Shown here in pieces: positions 18,579-29,000 of a stretch of DNA of 64,000 nt. Origin of the DNA: Defluviitalea phaphyphila (GTDB taxonomy: Bacteria; Bacillota; Clostridia; Lachnospirales; Defluviitaleaceae); contig NZ_JWID01000001.1 in assembly GCF_001466305.1 (NCBI RefSeq), positions 62,001-126,000 on the forward strand. Reading direction: 5' to 3'. Both the position numbers and the translations under genes were made by a program. Every line of letters begins with the position of its first letter. Position 1 is the first letter of the stretch. The notes under the pieces were generated by a model. The model saw only the letters and a list, made by a program, of their open reading frames with translations. It was not told the DNA's origin and made no database searches.

Positions 18579-19670
18579 GTGATTAAAAAATATGATGGTA
18601 AGATTGGGGCTAAAGAGCTTTTTTCTATTATTTTCTTTGCTATCGGAATAAAATTTTCAGATTCAACTCCAAATCTACTTATTGATGCAGGATTAAATGC
18701 TTCTTGGGTAATTCCTATTATTTCTGGATTAATTATGATTATTCCTCTTTTATGCCTTCTTTCATTACTAAAACTTTATAAAAATAAAAATTTACTAGAA
18801 ATTATTTCTCATCTTATGGGTAAATATTTAGGATTGATTATTATTTTATTACTACTTTTTTCTAGTTTAAAAAATACCGTCATATTTACAAGGGATTACA
18901 CAGATATTCTTAGTACAATGTTTTACTTAAAGACTCCCATGCCTTTTATATTATTTATCATAATTATAAGTAGTGCTTATATTTCAAGTAAAGAAATTAA
19001 CATAATAGGAAGTTTAGGTTGGTTTTTATTCCCTATTATGGAAGCTTCAACAGTTTTATTAATTGTAATGTCTTTTAACAAAATTGATATTCATTATATA
19101 TTTCCTCTAGGAGGACCTGGAATAAAAACTATATTAAAACAAAGCTTATACTTTTCAACCATACTATGCGAATTAATTTTTCTTGCCATATTTTTCCCTA
19201 GGATAAGATTCTATGAACAATATAAAAAAGGTATTTTATGGGGATTTATTTCATCTATAATACATTTTTCATTGTTTATGTTAATTTATATAACGGTTTT
19301 TGGATATGCTACCTTATTAACTCTTAATTACCCTTTACATCAATTAACTAGACTAGTGCAAATAGGTCGTTTTATAAAAAATGTAGAAGCACTATTTTTA
19401 GGATTTTGGGCTATGGCCTCTTCTATACGTCTTGCAATTTATTTTTATATAACTTCTTCAATTTTAGCCTTTTTACTAAAAAAAAATGTAAAAACAATAA
19501 TATCCTTTGTTTCAATTATAGTTTTTTTAATTGCATTAGTACCATCAAACTATGTATCATATATTTTACTTACTCATAAAATGCAATCTTACTTTTATTG
19601 TATTTCTATTATATTTTTCCCTGTAGTTTTGTATATAATTGCTAAATTGAAAGGAGATTACAAAAATTGA
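18579..19670 (+). CDS. Spore germination receptor subunit B (GerB/GerAB family permease)
   Basis: This 363-residue protein of about ten membrane helices belongs to the amino-acid permease-like GerAB family, the subunit that binds the germinant. It begins with a GTG start 8 bases after gerA; the ribosome site is weak, suggesting coupling to gerA. Typical features are IGAKELFSIIFFAIGIKFSD at the start and the FTRDYTDILSTMFYLKTP region. The germinant cannot be told from sequence. Confidence 0.92.
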   Translation: MIKKYDGKIGAKELFSIIFFAIGIKFSDSTPNLLIDAGLNASWVIPIISGLIMIIPLLCLLSLLKLYKNKNLLEIISHLMGKYLGLIIILLLLFSSLKNTVIFTRDYTDILSTMFYLKTPMPFILFIIIISSAYISSKEINIIGSLGWFLFPIMEASTVLLIVMSFNKIDIHYIFPLGGPGIKTILKQSLYFSTILCELIFLAIFFPRIRFYEQYKKGILWGFISSIIHFSLFMLIYITVFGYATLLTLNYPLHQLTRLVQIGRFIKNVEALFLGFWAMASSIRLAIYFYITSSILAFLLKKNVKTIISFVSIIVFLIALVPSNYVSYILLTHKMQSYFYCISIIFFPVVLYIIAKLKGDYKN

Positions 19671-20884
19671 AACTCTTAAAATTCATTCCTATATTATTAA
19701 TACCATTCTTACTTACGGGATGTTGGGATGAAATACAAATAGAAGAATATGCCTATGTATCAGTTATAGGTATTGATAAAGGTACTGATGATAAAATAAG
19801 TGTAACTTTTCAAATTATAAATCCTCAGATTGGAACGGCCACCTCAATAGAAGCAAACGAACCTCCTAGTGATATTCTTACTTTTCTATCTCCAGACCTT
19901 GTTTCTGCTAGGGATTTATCTAGCATTTCTATTGCAAGAAGATTGACTTTCTCCCATACAAACGCAATAGTAGTAAGTGAAGAATTTGCAAAAACAGACC
20001 GTTTTTTCCCATTATTGGAAGCAACTCAAAGAGATGTAGATATGAGACGAGAATTTAGCATTATTATCTGCAAAGAAAAAGCTTATGAATTTATTAGAAA
20101 TAATAAACCACCCTTTGATACAAGAACTTCTAAATATTATGATTTTTTAACATCTAAATGGAAAGAAACAGGATTAGTTCCTCTATCTACTCTTCATAAA
20201 GTTTCTCAAAAAACTCTAGATGATACTGGTCTACTTTTAATGGCTTATGCTACTACAAAAAAAGAAGATGTAAAAACCAACTTTGATAGTGAAGGAGATT
20301 TTATTGCAGGGCAAATTGATAAAACAGATGATAATCCAATTCAAATGATAGGAGCTGGAGTTCTAAAAAAAGGTAAAATGATCGGGGTATTAACAGGAGA
20401 TGAAACTAGATTATCTCTTATGTTAAGACCTCATGTAGTAACAAATAATATGTTAGCAACTTTTCCTGACCCTTTAGCAGAAGATTTTAAAATATCCGCA
20501 AAGGTAAGTAAAAGAAGTAATAAAATAGATATAAAAATAACAGATGACTATCCTATTATAGATGTTACTGTTCCTATAATACTTAGTATAACTGCTATTC
20601 CCAGTCAAATTGATTATGTAGAAAATATGGAAAATCAAAAAACCCTCATTAATTACTTAGAAAAACGTTTAGAAGAAAAAACTATGAAATTAGTTAAAAA
20701 AACTCAAAAAGAATTTGAAGGAGAACCTTTCTTTTGGAGTTATGTGGCAAGACAAAAATTTTGGCTTTATGAAGATTTTAAAAATTATAATTGGATGGAA
20801 AAATATAAAAATGCCAAAATCACTATAAAATACGATGTTAAAATAGAAGATTTTGGTAAACATAGAATAGACCTTAAAATATAA
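19667..20884 (+). CDS. Spore germination receptor subunit C (Ger(x)C lipoprotein)
   Basis: This 405-residue lipoprotein has a signal ending in the lipobox LLTGC (Cys at residue 19), followed by WDEIQIEEYAYVSVIGID, the hallmark opening of GerC proteins. It starts at a TTG that overlaps the gerB stop, with GGAG upstream. The mature part forms the GerC three-domain fold on the outer face of the inner spore membrane. It closes the A-B-C receptor operon. Confidence 0.94.
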   Translation: MKLLKFIPILLIPFLLTGCWDEIQIEEYAYVSVIGIDKGTDDKISVTFQIINPQIGTATSIEANEPPSDILTFLSPDLVSARDLSSISIARRLTFSHTNAIVVSEEFAKTDRFFPLLEATQRDVDMRREFSIIICKEKAYEFIRNNKPPFDTRTSKYYDFLTSKWKETGLVPLSTLHKVSQKTLDDTGLLLMAYATTKKEDVKTNFDSEGDFIAGQIDKTDDNPIQMIGAGVLKKGKMIGVLTGDETRLSLMLRPHVVTNNMLATFPDPLAEDFKISAKVSKRSNKIDIKITDDYPIIDVTVPIILSITAIPSQIDYVENMENQKTLINYLEKRLEEKTMKLVKKTQKEFEGEPFFWSYVARQKFWLYEDFKNYNWMEKYKNAKITIKYDVKIEDFGKHRIDLKI

Positions 20885-20990
20885 TATTTTTAATATCTAA
20901 ATATAAAAAGCATAAAATTTAATAGTACTTTTATTTATCTTTACATTATGTTAAAATTTAATAATATTGTGTTTATTGAAGGGGGATTAT

Positions 20991-21833
20991 ATGGAATATA
21001 TAAGTTTTATAATTAAATCTATAATCTTAGGAATAATAGAAGGACTAACTGAATTTTTACCAGTATCTTCTACTGGACATCTTGTTATTTTTCAAAATTT
21101 AATAAAATTTAAGGGAATAACGGAAAATTATGTAGAAATGTATACCTATGTAATACAACTTGGAGCAATTTTAGCTGTCATTGTTCTCTACTGGTCTAAA
21201 ATTTATGACACTTTAATAAACTTTTTCCCTCAAAAAGTAGGCTATGAAAAATCAGGGTTTAAATTCTGGTTTATGATATTTATTGCTTGTATTCCCGGTG
21301 GAATCTTTGGAATATTATTAGATGATTTAGCTGAAGAGTATTTATTTTCTCCAGTTCCTGTAGCACTCACCTTGTTTTTAGGAGCATTATGGATGATATA
21401 TGCCGAAAGAAATTTTAGAAGCACTAAAAGACATAAAGATTTAAATGTAACAATAAAACAAGCAATAATAATAGGTTTATTTCAATGCTTAGCAATAATT
21501 CCTGGTATGTCAAGATCTGCTTCTACCATTATAGGTGGTTGGGTAGCCGGTCTTTCAACTGTTGCTGCTGCTGAATTTTCATTTTTTTTAGCTATACCTG
21601 TTATGGTTGGTATGAGCCTTTTAAAAATTATAAAAATAGGGGGTTTATCAACTATTACTTCTCAAGAAATGATATCTTTAGTAGTTGGTTTTATAACTTC
21701 TTTTATAGTGGCTGTAGTAGTCATTGATAGATTTATTACATATTTAAAGAAAAAGCCTATGAAAGTATTTGCATATTATAGAATGGTATTTGCTATTATA
21801 GTCTTATTATCTGGAATCTTAGGATTTTTCTAA
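20991..21833 (+). CDS. uppP: Undecaprenyl-diphosphatase UppP (BacA)
   Basis: UppP dephosphorylates undecaprenyl diphosphate to recycle the lipid carrier for cell wall synthesis and gives bacitracin tolerance. The 280-residue membrane protein has the catalytic motif EGLTEFLPVSSTGH with E17, E21 and H30, and the second motif GMSRSASTI with the essential Arg. I chose the ATG at 20991 because AGGGGG lies just upstream; an earlier in-frame start at 20967 has no support. It is monocistronic, with its own terminator. Confidence 0.95.
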   Translation: MEYISFIIKSIILGIIEGLTEFLPVSSTGHLVIFQNLIKFKGITENYVEMYTYVIQLGAILAVIVLYWSKIYDTLINFFPQKVGYEKSGFKFWFMIFIACIPGGIFGILLDDLAEEYLFSPVPVALTLFLGALWMIYAERNFRSTKRHKDLNVTIKQAIIIGLFQCLAIIPGMSRSASTIIGGWVAGLSTVAAAEFSFFLAIPVMVGMSLLKIIKIGGLSTITSQEMISLVVGFITSFIVAVVVIDRFITYLKKKPMKVFAYYRMVFAIIVLLSGILGFF

Positions 21834-21876
21834 AAATTTATATTTACATAAATAAATCATAAACTTAATATTAAAT

Positions 21877-21922
21877 AAAAATTCGCAGTTTTTAGTATAT
21901 AAATTATTAACTGCGAATTTTT
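21877..21922 (+). terminator. Terminator of uppP
   Basis: A 14-bp perfect stem (21877-21890 with 21909-21922) with an 18-base loop is followed by a T-rich run. Confidence 0.8.
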
Positions 21923-21940
21923 ATTTTTTTATAAAAACTA

Positions 21941-21987
21941 TTGACAAATATTAAAATAGTGATAAAATAAACTTATAATAATTATTA
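21941..21987 (+). promoter_or_regulatory. Reverse rubrerythrin promoter with PerR box
   Basis: TTGACA (21941-21946) and TAAAAT (21963-21968) are 16 bases apart. Directly downstream lies TTATAATAATTATTA (21973-21987), which matches the 7-1-7 PerR box at all but one position. PerR would repress from this site until oxidised by peroxide. Confidence 0.75.
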
Positions 21988-22018
21988 AAAAATAACAATT
22001 ATTAATGGAGGTATTGAA

Positions 22019-22567
22019 ATGAAAAAATTTATTTGTACTGTCTGTGGTTATGTTTATGAAGGAGAAGAAGCTCCTGAAAAATGTCCTCAATGTGGAGCTC
22101 CAAAAGACAAATTCCAAGAACAAAGTTCAGAAAATTTAACTTGGGCTGACGAACATAGAATTGGTGTAGCTAAAGATGTTGACCCTGAAGTATTAGAAGG
22201 ATTAAAACAAAACTTCATGGGAGAATGTACAGAAGTAGGAATGTATTTAGCAATGTCTAGACAAGCTGATCGTGAAGGATATCCTGAAGTTGCTGAAGCT
22301 TATAAAAGAATTGCTTGGGAAGAAGCAGAACATGCAGCTAAATTTGCTGAACTTCTAGGAGAAGTAGTAGCTGCTGATACTAAGAAAAATCTTCAAATGA
22401 GAGTGGATGCTGAACACGGTGCCTGTCAAGGTAAAAAAGACCTTGCTACTAAAGCAAAACAATTAGGATACGATGCAATCCATGATACAGTTCACGAAAT
22501 GTGCAAAGATGAAGCACGCCATGGTGCTGCATTCAAAGGATTACTTGATAGATACTTTGGAAAATAA
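22019..22567 (+). CDS. Reverse rubrerythrin (N-terminal rubredoxin, C-terminal ferritin-like)
   Basis: The 182-residue protein has a rubredoxin domain first (about 1-35, CTVCG and CPQCG for the Fe(Cys)4 site). A four-helix diiron domain follows (about 50-182) with [32 protein letters not shown] and DEARHGAAF supplying Glu/His ligands. This order is the reverse of classical rubrerythrin. Clostridial homologues act as the terminal part of NADH peroxidase and oxidase pathways that remove H2O2 and O2. GGAGG precedes the ATG. The PerR box in its promoter agrees with that role. The electron donor partner genes are not adjacent. Confidence 0.95.
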   Translation: MKKFICTVCGYVYEGEEAPEKCPQCGAPKDKFQEQSSENLTWADEHRIGVAKDVDPEVLEGLKQNFMGECTEVGMYLAMSRQADREGYPEVAEAYKRIAWEEAEHAAKFAELLGEVVAADTKKNLQMRVDAEHGACQGKKDLATKAKQLGYDAIHDTVHEMCKDEARHGAAFKGLLDRYFGK

Positions 22568-22580
22568 AATAAATATACAT

Positions 22581-22613
22581 AAAAAAGAAAGGCTTAAATT
22601 GCCTTTCTTTTTT
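22581..22613. terminator. Bidirectional terminator between reverse rubrerythrin and nucleotidase
   Basis: A perfect 13-bp stem (22581-22593 with 22601-22613) with A/T runs on both sides serves the convergent genes. Confidence 0.85.
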
Positions 22614-22615
22614 TA

Positions 22616-24559
22616 TTATGCTGCATTTGGTAACTCTATATCCACTTCACTAATTGGGTCAATTGCTTTAATTCTTCCATCTACTTTTGCAGCGTTAAAT
22701 CCATTCTTTTGAATATAATTAATTAATTCTTGGTCTAATGTGTTATATTCAGCAACTACCTTTTTATTTACTAACATATCATATCCATCTCCACCAGCTG
22801 CTAAGAAATCATTTGTTACCAATGTATAAGTTTTATTTTCATCTAATGGCTTTCCTACAACTTTAATTTCTACTACTCTATTCCCTGCTTCTTTACTTGG
22901 ATCAAAGGTTACTGTCATTCCTGCGATATGTGGAAATGCTCCTAATGGTTCAGGATAAGTACTTAATCCCTGTTCCATCATAGCTTTTATATCTGCTCCT
23001 GTTACTTCAAGAACTCTAACTGTATTTCCAAAAGGTAAAACTGTAAGAACTTCTCCCTTTGTTACTTCTCCTGCTGGAATTGAAGCTCTAATTCCTCCGC
23101 CATTCATAAGAGCTACATCTGCACCACTTACATCTAGCATAGCTGCTGTAATAAGATTCCCTAAATTAGTTTCTTTAGTTCTTACATTTTCTCTTTCACC
23201 ATCTAAATCAATAGGACTATTGGCAACTACTTCATTTTCTATTTTTTCGTTTTCAAGTTTTATTTTATCTATTAAAGTTTTAATAGTTTCATCTTCTTGT
23301 AGGTAACTTGCTTCTTCCTTGCTAAATAAATAACCATATTTACTTACTAATTCTCCATCTTTAAATGCTAATTGAACAACTCCTAAATTATTGCTTTTTT
23401 CTCCTGCTTGTACAATTAAAGTACCATTTTCTACTCTATTTTCAACGACACTATGACTATGTCCATCAATAATTACATCTATTCCTTCTACATTTTGGGC
23501 TAACTTAATACTCGTATCTTCTCCCTCAATTCCTAAATGAGCAAGAGCAATAATTACATCAGTTTGTTCTTCTAATTCCTCTACCATTTCTTTAGCTGTT
23601 TCTACAATATCGTTAAATTTAAGTCCTTTTGTATTATCTGGGTGAGACTTATATGTGGTTTCTGGAGTAGTAAGCCCAAATATTCCAACCTTAATACCAC
23701 CTACTTCTTTAATTACATATGGAGTTAGGAAATCTGTTCCATCTTCATATTTTATATTTGCACCAAGAATTGGAAAGTTAGCCATCTCTTCTAATTCTTT
23801 TAACCGTTCTTTTCCATAATCAAATTCATGGTTCCCTGCTACCATAACATCATAGTTCATTTCATTCATGACTTCAATTGCTGCTTCCCCTTCATTTAAA
23901 GTAACAAGATTTGACCCTTGAATAGCATCTCCAGCATCAAGTAAAAGTACATTTTCTTGTTTTGCCTTTGTTTGATTGACTTTTGTAGCTATTTTAGCGT
24001 ACCCCATGCCATCATAAGCTCCTTCTTCCATAAAGCCATGAATATCATTGGTATGAAAAATTGTTAAAGTGTCATATCCTGAAAGTTTTCCTTCTTCAAT
24101 AAGTTCATTTACATTAATAGATTTTACATTAAAAGCTTCAATGGTCTTATCTAAAAAATCTTTTCCAAAATTAAATTCATGATTTCCCAATACCCAAATA
24201 TCATCATTTATTGTATTTAAAACTTGAATCATTAGATGTATAGGAAGATCATTAAATAGTTCTTCACTATTATCTTGCACCGTATCTCCCATACCCATTA
24301 AAATAACATTGGAGTTTTCTTCCTTTTGTTTTTTTATTATAGTTTGAACCTTTGCTAGCCCTGCATCAGAGTCTTCAGAATCTGTAGCATAGTCATATGT
24401 ATAAATTCGTCCATGAATGTCAGATGTACCAAGAATAGTAATTTTAACTACGTTAAAACTAGCTGCATTTACTGGCACTGTAACCATAATATTAGCTAGT
24501 AATATTGTAAGTCCTAATGCAATGGATAATAAACAGTTATATTTTTTCTTTCTTTTCAT
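22616..24559 (-). CDS. Exported 5'-nucleotidase / 2',3'-cyclic phosphodiesterase with a truncated extra domain
   Basis: This is a 647-residue secreted metallophosphoesterase that releases phosphate from extracellular nucleotides. It has a signal peptide (about 1-32, ending VNA). A partial calcineurin-like domain (about 37-146) has DIHG, MGDT and GNHEF motifs but no later His motifs. A complete metallophosphatase domain follows (about 164-400) with D172/H174, D211, N243-H244, AHLG at 341 and GHSH at 367-370, then a C-terminal 5'-nucleotidase domain (about 430-600, with MNGGGIRA). The ATG at 24559 follows GGAGGAGGG; the ATG at 24574 overlaps that site. The half-domain suggests an internal deletion in a YfkN-like two-module ancestor. 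No anchor motif is seen. Confidence 0.9.
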   Translation of the reverse strand: MKRKKKYNCLLSIALGLTILLANIMVTVPVNAASFNVVKITILGTSDIHGRIYTYDYATDSEDSDAGLAKVQTIIKKQKEENSNVILMGMGDTVQDNSEELFNDLPIHLMIQVLNTINDDIWVLGNHEFNFGKDFLDKTIEAFNVKSINVNELIEEGKLSGYDTLTIFHTNDIHGFMEEGAYDGMGYAKIATKVNQTKAKQENVLLLDAGDAIQGSNLVTLNEGEAAIEVMNEMNYDVMVAGNHEFDYGKERLKELEEMANFPILGANIKYEDGTDFLTPYVIKEVGGIKVGIFGLTTPETTYKSHPDNTKGLKFNDIVETAKEMVEELEEQTDVIIALAHLGIEGEDTSIKLAQNVEGIDVIIDGHSHSVVENRVENGTLIVQAGEKSNNLGVVQLAFKDGELVSKYGYLFSKEEASYLQEDETIKTLIDKIKLENEKIENEVVANSPIDLDGERENVRTKETNLGNLITAAMLDVSGADVALMNGGGIRASIPAGEVTKGEVLTVLPFGNTVRVLEVTGADIKAMMEQGLSTYPEPLGAFPHIAGMTVTFDPSKEAGNRVVEIKVVGKPLDENKTYTLVTNDFLAAGGDGYDMLVNKKVVAEYNTLDQELINYIQKNGFNAAKVDGRIKAIDPISEVDIELPNAA

Positions 24560-24881
24560 TTTGCCCTCCTCCATTCTTTTATGTTATATACTACATATAC
24601 ATTTTAATATATCAAATAAATATTTTCTATATTTTTTAATATTTTTAAATATTTTTTAACATTGACAAAATATTGATTTAACAAAAATTACATACACAAA
24701 ATATATATTTGTAATTTAAAAATTGATTTTCTGTTTCTATAATAGATAATTTTTTATCATATCTTACCTAATACTTGTATTTATAATAAATTATTATATT
24801 ATCATAATATGATATTATTTTACTTATAAATCCTTCCACTATATAATGTAACTTATAATATAAATTTTTAAGGAGGCACAT
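24560..24881. other. Non-coding gap between nucleotidase and chromate transporter
   Basis: These 322 bases are about 85% A+T and hold no convincing gene. They contain the divergent promoters of the two flanking genes and, at 24800-24814, the perfect 7-1-7 inverted repeat TATCATAATATGATA, a possible operator for the chromate transporter genes. Confidence 0.5.
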
Positions 24882-25475
24882 ATGAAACATAATTTTAAAA
24901 CTTATATTAAACTTTTTACTTCAACTTTTTATATAAGTGCATTTACTTTTGGAGGAGGATTCGTTATTATCCCTTTAATGCGGAAAAAATTTGTAGAAGA
25001 TTTAAAATGGATTGAAGAAGAAGAAATGATTGATTTAACAGCCATTGCACAATCTTCTCCCGGAGCAATTGCTGTAAATGCTTCTATTTTAGTAGGATAT
25101 CGTGTTGCAGGACTTTTAGGAGCTTTAATAACTGTTCTTGGAACTATTTTACCTCCTCTTATTTGTTTATCTATTATATCTATGTTTTATACAGCTTTTA
25201 AAAATAATGCTATAGTTAGTGCTGCTCTTAAAAGTATGCAAGCAGGAGTAGCTGCTGTTATAATCGATGTTGTTTTAAGTATGGGAAACGATATTATAAA
25301 GCAAAAAAGTATCCTATCTATAATTATTTTAATAATTTCTTTTATTAGCGTATATTTTTTTAAAATTAATGTTATTTACATTATCATTACTTGCATTATT
25401 CTCGGAATTATTCAAGCCTTTTTAAATAATAGAAAGGATGATCATAATAATGATTTACCTAAAAATATTTCTTAG
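24882..25475 (+). CDS. Chromate transporter, half-size subunit 1 (CHR family)
   Basis: This 197-residue membrane protein is a half-size CHR family member, which works as a pair with the next gene. Family motifs are FTFGGGFVIIPLM and, after the first helices, IAQSSPGAIAVNASILVG. Full-size CHR proteins contain two such halves fused. CHR proteins transport chromate or other oxyanions such as sulfate; the real substrate here is unknown. A strong AAGGAGG precedes the ATG. It overlaps the next gene by about 26 bases. Confidence 0.9.
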   Translation: MKHNFKTYIKLFTSTFYISAFTFGGGFVIIPLMRKKFVEDLKWIEEEEMIDLTAIAQSSPGAIAVNASILVGYRVAGLLGALITVLGTILPPLICLSIISMFYTAFKNNAIVSAALKSMQAGVAAVIIDVVLSMGNDIIKQKSILSIIILIISFISVYFFKINVIYIIITCIILGIIQAFLNNRKDDHNNDLPKNIS

Positions 25476-26016
25476 TTTCATGCAAATAGGTCTATTTAGT
25501 ATAGGTGGAGGATATGCAGCTATTCCTCTTATACAAAATCAAGTTGTAGAAGTTAATCATTGGCTTAGTTTATCTACATTTACAGATTTAATTACCATTG
25601 CGGAAATGACTCCAGGTCCTATTGCAGTTAATTCAGCAACTTTTGTAGGTCTTCAAATCGCAGGATTACCTGGTGCTATTATTGCTACTTTAGGTTGTAT
25701 TTTCCCTTCTTGTATTATTGTTTCTATTTTAGCTTATGTATATTATAAATATAGAAATTTAAGTACAGTCCAAAGTGTTTTAAAAAGCTTAAGACCTGCT
25801 ATAGTAGCTTTAATTGGTTCTGCTGGCTTATCAATTCTTATTTTAGCACTATGGGGTGAAAATGGATTTTCTTTTAATTTTACAGATATCAATTTTTCAT
25901 CACTGTTTGTATTTGTTGTAGGTATTTTTATTTTAAAAAAATTTAAACCTAATCCTATTTATGTTATAGGAGGGTCTGGAATTTTAGGTATCATATTTTA
26001 TTTTATAACTTATTAA
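25450..26016 (+). CDS. Chromate transporter, half-size subunit 2 (CHR family)
   Basis: This 188-residue partner of the previous gene has the same motifs in order: FSIGGGYAAIPLIQ and IAEMTPGPIAVNSATFVG. I prefer the ATG at 25450, since AAAGGA lies about 11 bases upstream; an ATG at 25438 falls almost on that site. The two halves probably form an antiparallel heterodimer in the membrane. The unit ends at the hairpin 26018-26047. Confidence 0.88.
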   Translation: MIYLKIFLSFMQIGLFSIGGGYAAIPLIQNQVVEVNHWLSLSTFTDLITIAEMTPGPIAVNSATFVGLQIAGLPGAIIATLGCIFPSCIIVSILAYVYYKYRNLSTVQSVLKSLRPAIVALIGSAGLSILILALWGENGFSFNFTDINFSSLFVFVVGIFILKKFKPNPIYVIGGSGILGIIFYFITY

Positions 26017-26017
26017 A

Positions 26018-26047
26018 AAACTCCTGTGCTTTTAAGCACAGGAGTTT
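26018..26047. terminator. Bidirectional terminator between chromate transporter and PFOR
   Basis: A perfect 14-bp stem (26018-26031 with 26034-26047) has a 2-base connection, so the real loop is slightly larger. A and T runs flank both sides. Confidence 0.85.
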
Positions 26048-26059
26048 AATTTTTTATTT

Positions 26060-29000
26060 TTATTCCATATTAGCTAATTTTTGATAAGCTTCAAATCTTT
26101 CTTTTGCATCTTTTTCTGATTGTTCGAATAGCTTATCTGCTATTTCTGGGAATGTTCTTGTAAGAGCTGAATATCTTACTTCATTCATTAGATATTCTTT
26201 ATAATCTGCTGTTGGAGCTTTAGAATCTAATATAAATGGATTCTTTCCTTGTTCCTTAAGAAGAGGATTATATCTATATAAATGCCAGTATCCTGCTTCT
26301 ACAGCTTTCTTACTTTCAATTTGAGCACATCCCATTCCACCTTTAATACCATGGTTAATACATGGAGCATAAGCAATAATTAAAGATGGTCCTGGATAAC
26401 TTTCTGCTTCAACTAAAGCTTTAATTAATTGATTTTGATTTGCTCCCATAGCCACTTGTGCTACATATACATATCCATAGGACATCATCATTCTTCCAAG
26501 GTCTTTTTTCTTTATTGGTTTACCAGAAGCTGCAAATTTAGCAACGGCACCTGTTGGAGAAGCTTTAGATGCTTGACCTCCTGTATTAGAGTAAACTTCT
26601 GTATCAAATACAAGAACATTTACATCTTCGCCTGAAGCTAATACATGGTCTAAGCCACCAAATCCGATATCATAAGCCCATCCATCTCCACCAATAATCC
26701 ATTGAGATTTTTTAACTAAGAATTCTTTTTTATCTAGAATTTCTTCAAAAATTTCTTTAGCTTTTGCATTGCTTCCGTCATAAGCTTCTAATAAAGGTAA
26801 TAATGTTAATGTAGCTTTCTTAGAACCAGCTGCATTATTCATATTTTCTACCCAATCTTTTAAAGCTGCTTTCAATTCATCAGAAATATCTAACTCAGCT
26901 GCTTCTAATGCTATATCTTTAAGTCTATTTCTTATTTGTTTTACAGCTATATACATACCAAATCCATATTCTGCATTATCTTCGAATAAGGAGTTAGCCC
27001 AAGCTGGTCCATATCCTTTTTCATTTACTGTATATGGAGTAGATGGTGCACTACCTCCCCAAATTGAAGAACATCCTGTAGCATTAGCAATATACATTCT
27101 ATCTCCAAATAATTGAGTTACAAGTTTTGCATAAGGAGTTTCTCCACATCCTGCACAAGCTCCTGAGAATTCAAGTAATGGTTGTTCGAACTGACTTCCT
27201 TTTACAGTGTTAACATTTAAAGGATTTTCTTTCTTGGATAAAGTCATTGCATATTCCCAATTTTCAATTTCTTTAGTTTGAGTTTCAATAGGTTTCATAA
27301 CTAATGCTTTATTTTTAGCTGGGCAAACTTGAGCACAGTTTCCACAACCTGTACAATCAAGAGCTGATACTTGAATCTTATATTGATAATTTTCTAATCC
27401 TTTACCAATTGCTTTCTTTGTTTTAAATCCTTCTGGTGCATTGTTTGCTTCTTCTTCTGTTAATAAGAATGGACGAATTGCAGCATGAGGACATACATAA
27501 GAACATTGATTACATTGTATACAATTATCAATTTGCCATTCTGGTATTTCTACAGCAATTCCTCTTTTTTCATATTTAGCAGTTCCTTGTGGGAATGTAC
27601 CATCTTCTCTACCAACAAAAGCACTAACAGGAAGTTTATCCCCTTCTTGTCTATTCATTGGTTCTAAGATTTTTGTAATAAATTCTGGTACATCTTTTGT
27701 TGCTGCTGCTTCTTCTTCAGCTTCAGTAGCATTAGCCCAACTTGCTGGAACTTCTATTTTCTTAATTTCTTTTATACCTCTATCTACTGCTGCATGGTTC
27801 ATATTAACAATTTTTTCACCTTTTTTACCATAGGAATCTACGATAGCTTGTTTCATATATTTAACAGCATCTTCTATAGGAATAATATTAGCTAATTTAA
27901 AGAATGCTGCTTGTAATACTGTATTAACACGGTTTCCTAAACCAATTTCTTTAGCAATATGAACACCATCAATTGTATATAAATTGATTTTTCTTTCTGC
28001 AATGATTCTTTTCATTTTTGCAGGAAGTTTTTTGTCTAATTCTTCTAAATCCCAACCACAGTTAAGTAAGAAAGTTCCACCTTCTTTTAAGTCTGATACC
28101 ATATCATATTTATCTACATAAGATGGATTATGGCAAGCTACAAAATTAGCTTTATTAATTAAATATGTAGATCTAATAGGATCTTTACCAAAACGAAGGT
28201 GAGAAATTGTTACTCCACCAGATTTTTTGGAATCATAAGCAAAATATGCTTGAACATACATATCTGTATGATCTCCAATAATCTTAATAGAGTTTTTATT
28301 AGCTCCTACTGTTCCATCAGAACCAAGTCCCCAGAACTTACAGCTAATTGTATTTTCTCCTGATACATCTAATTCTTCTCCTATTGGAAGAGATTTGAAT
28401 GTAACATCATCAACAATACCAATTGTAAAACCATTCTTTGGATTGTCTGATTTAAGATTTTCATATACTGCAGCAATTTGTGCTGGAGTTGTGTCTTTAG
28501 AACCTAATCCATAACGTCCGCCTACAATAACTGGACGTTCTGCTTTATCAATATAAGCTGAGCATACATCAACATAAAGAGGTTCTCCAACTGCTCCTGG
28601 TTCTTTTGTTCTATCTAATACAGCTATCTTCTTAACTGTATTTGGAATTTGTTTTAAGAAATGTTCAATAGAGAATGGTCTATATAAGCGAACTTTAACA
28701 ACTCCTACTTTTTCACCTTTACTATTTAAATAATCTACTGTTTCTTCTATTGTATCAAGCACAGAACCCATAGCAACAATTACTCTATCTGCATCAGGAG
28801 CTCCATAATAATTGAATAATCCATAATTTCTTCCAGTGATTTTATTAATTTCATTCATATAATCTTCAACAATAGCTGGAACTCTTTCATAGAAAGGATT
28901 AGAAGCTTCTCTTGCTTGGAAGAAAATATCAGGATTTTGTGCTGTACCTCTAAGAACTGGATGTTCAGGATTTAAGGCATTTTTTCTAAATGCTCTTACA

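Noticed and set aside
24574-24576. ATG start at 24574 for the nucleotidase, and similar ATGGAGG starts (for example 46268)
   Set aside because: These ATG codons are part of or overlap the Shine-Dalgarno of the real start a few codons later.
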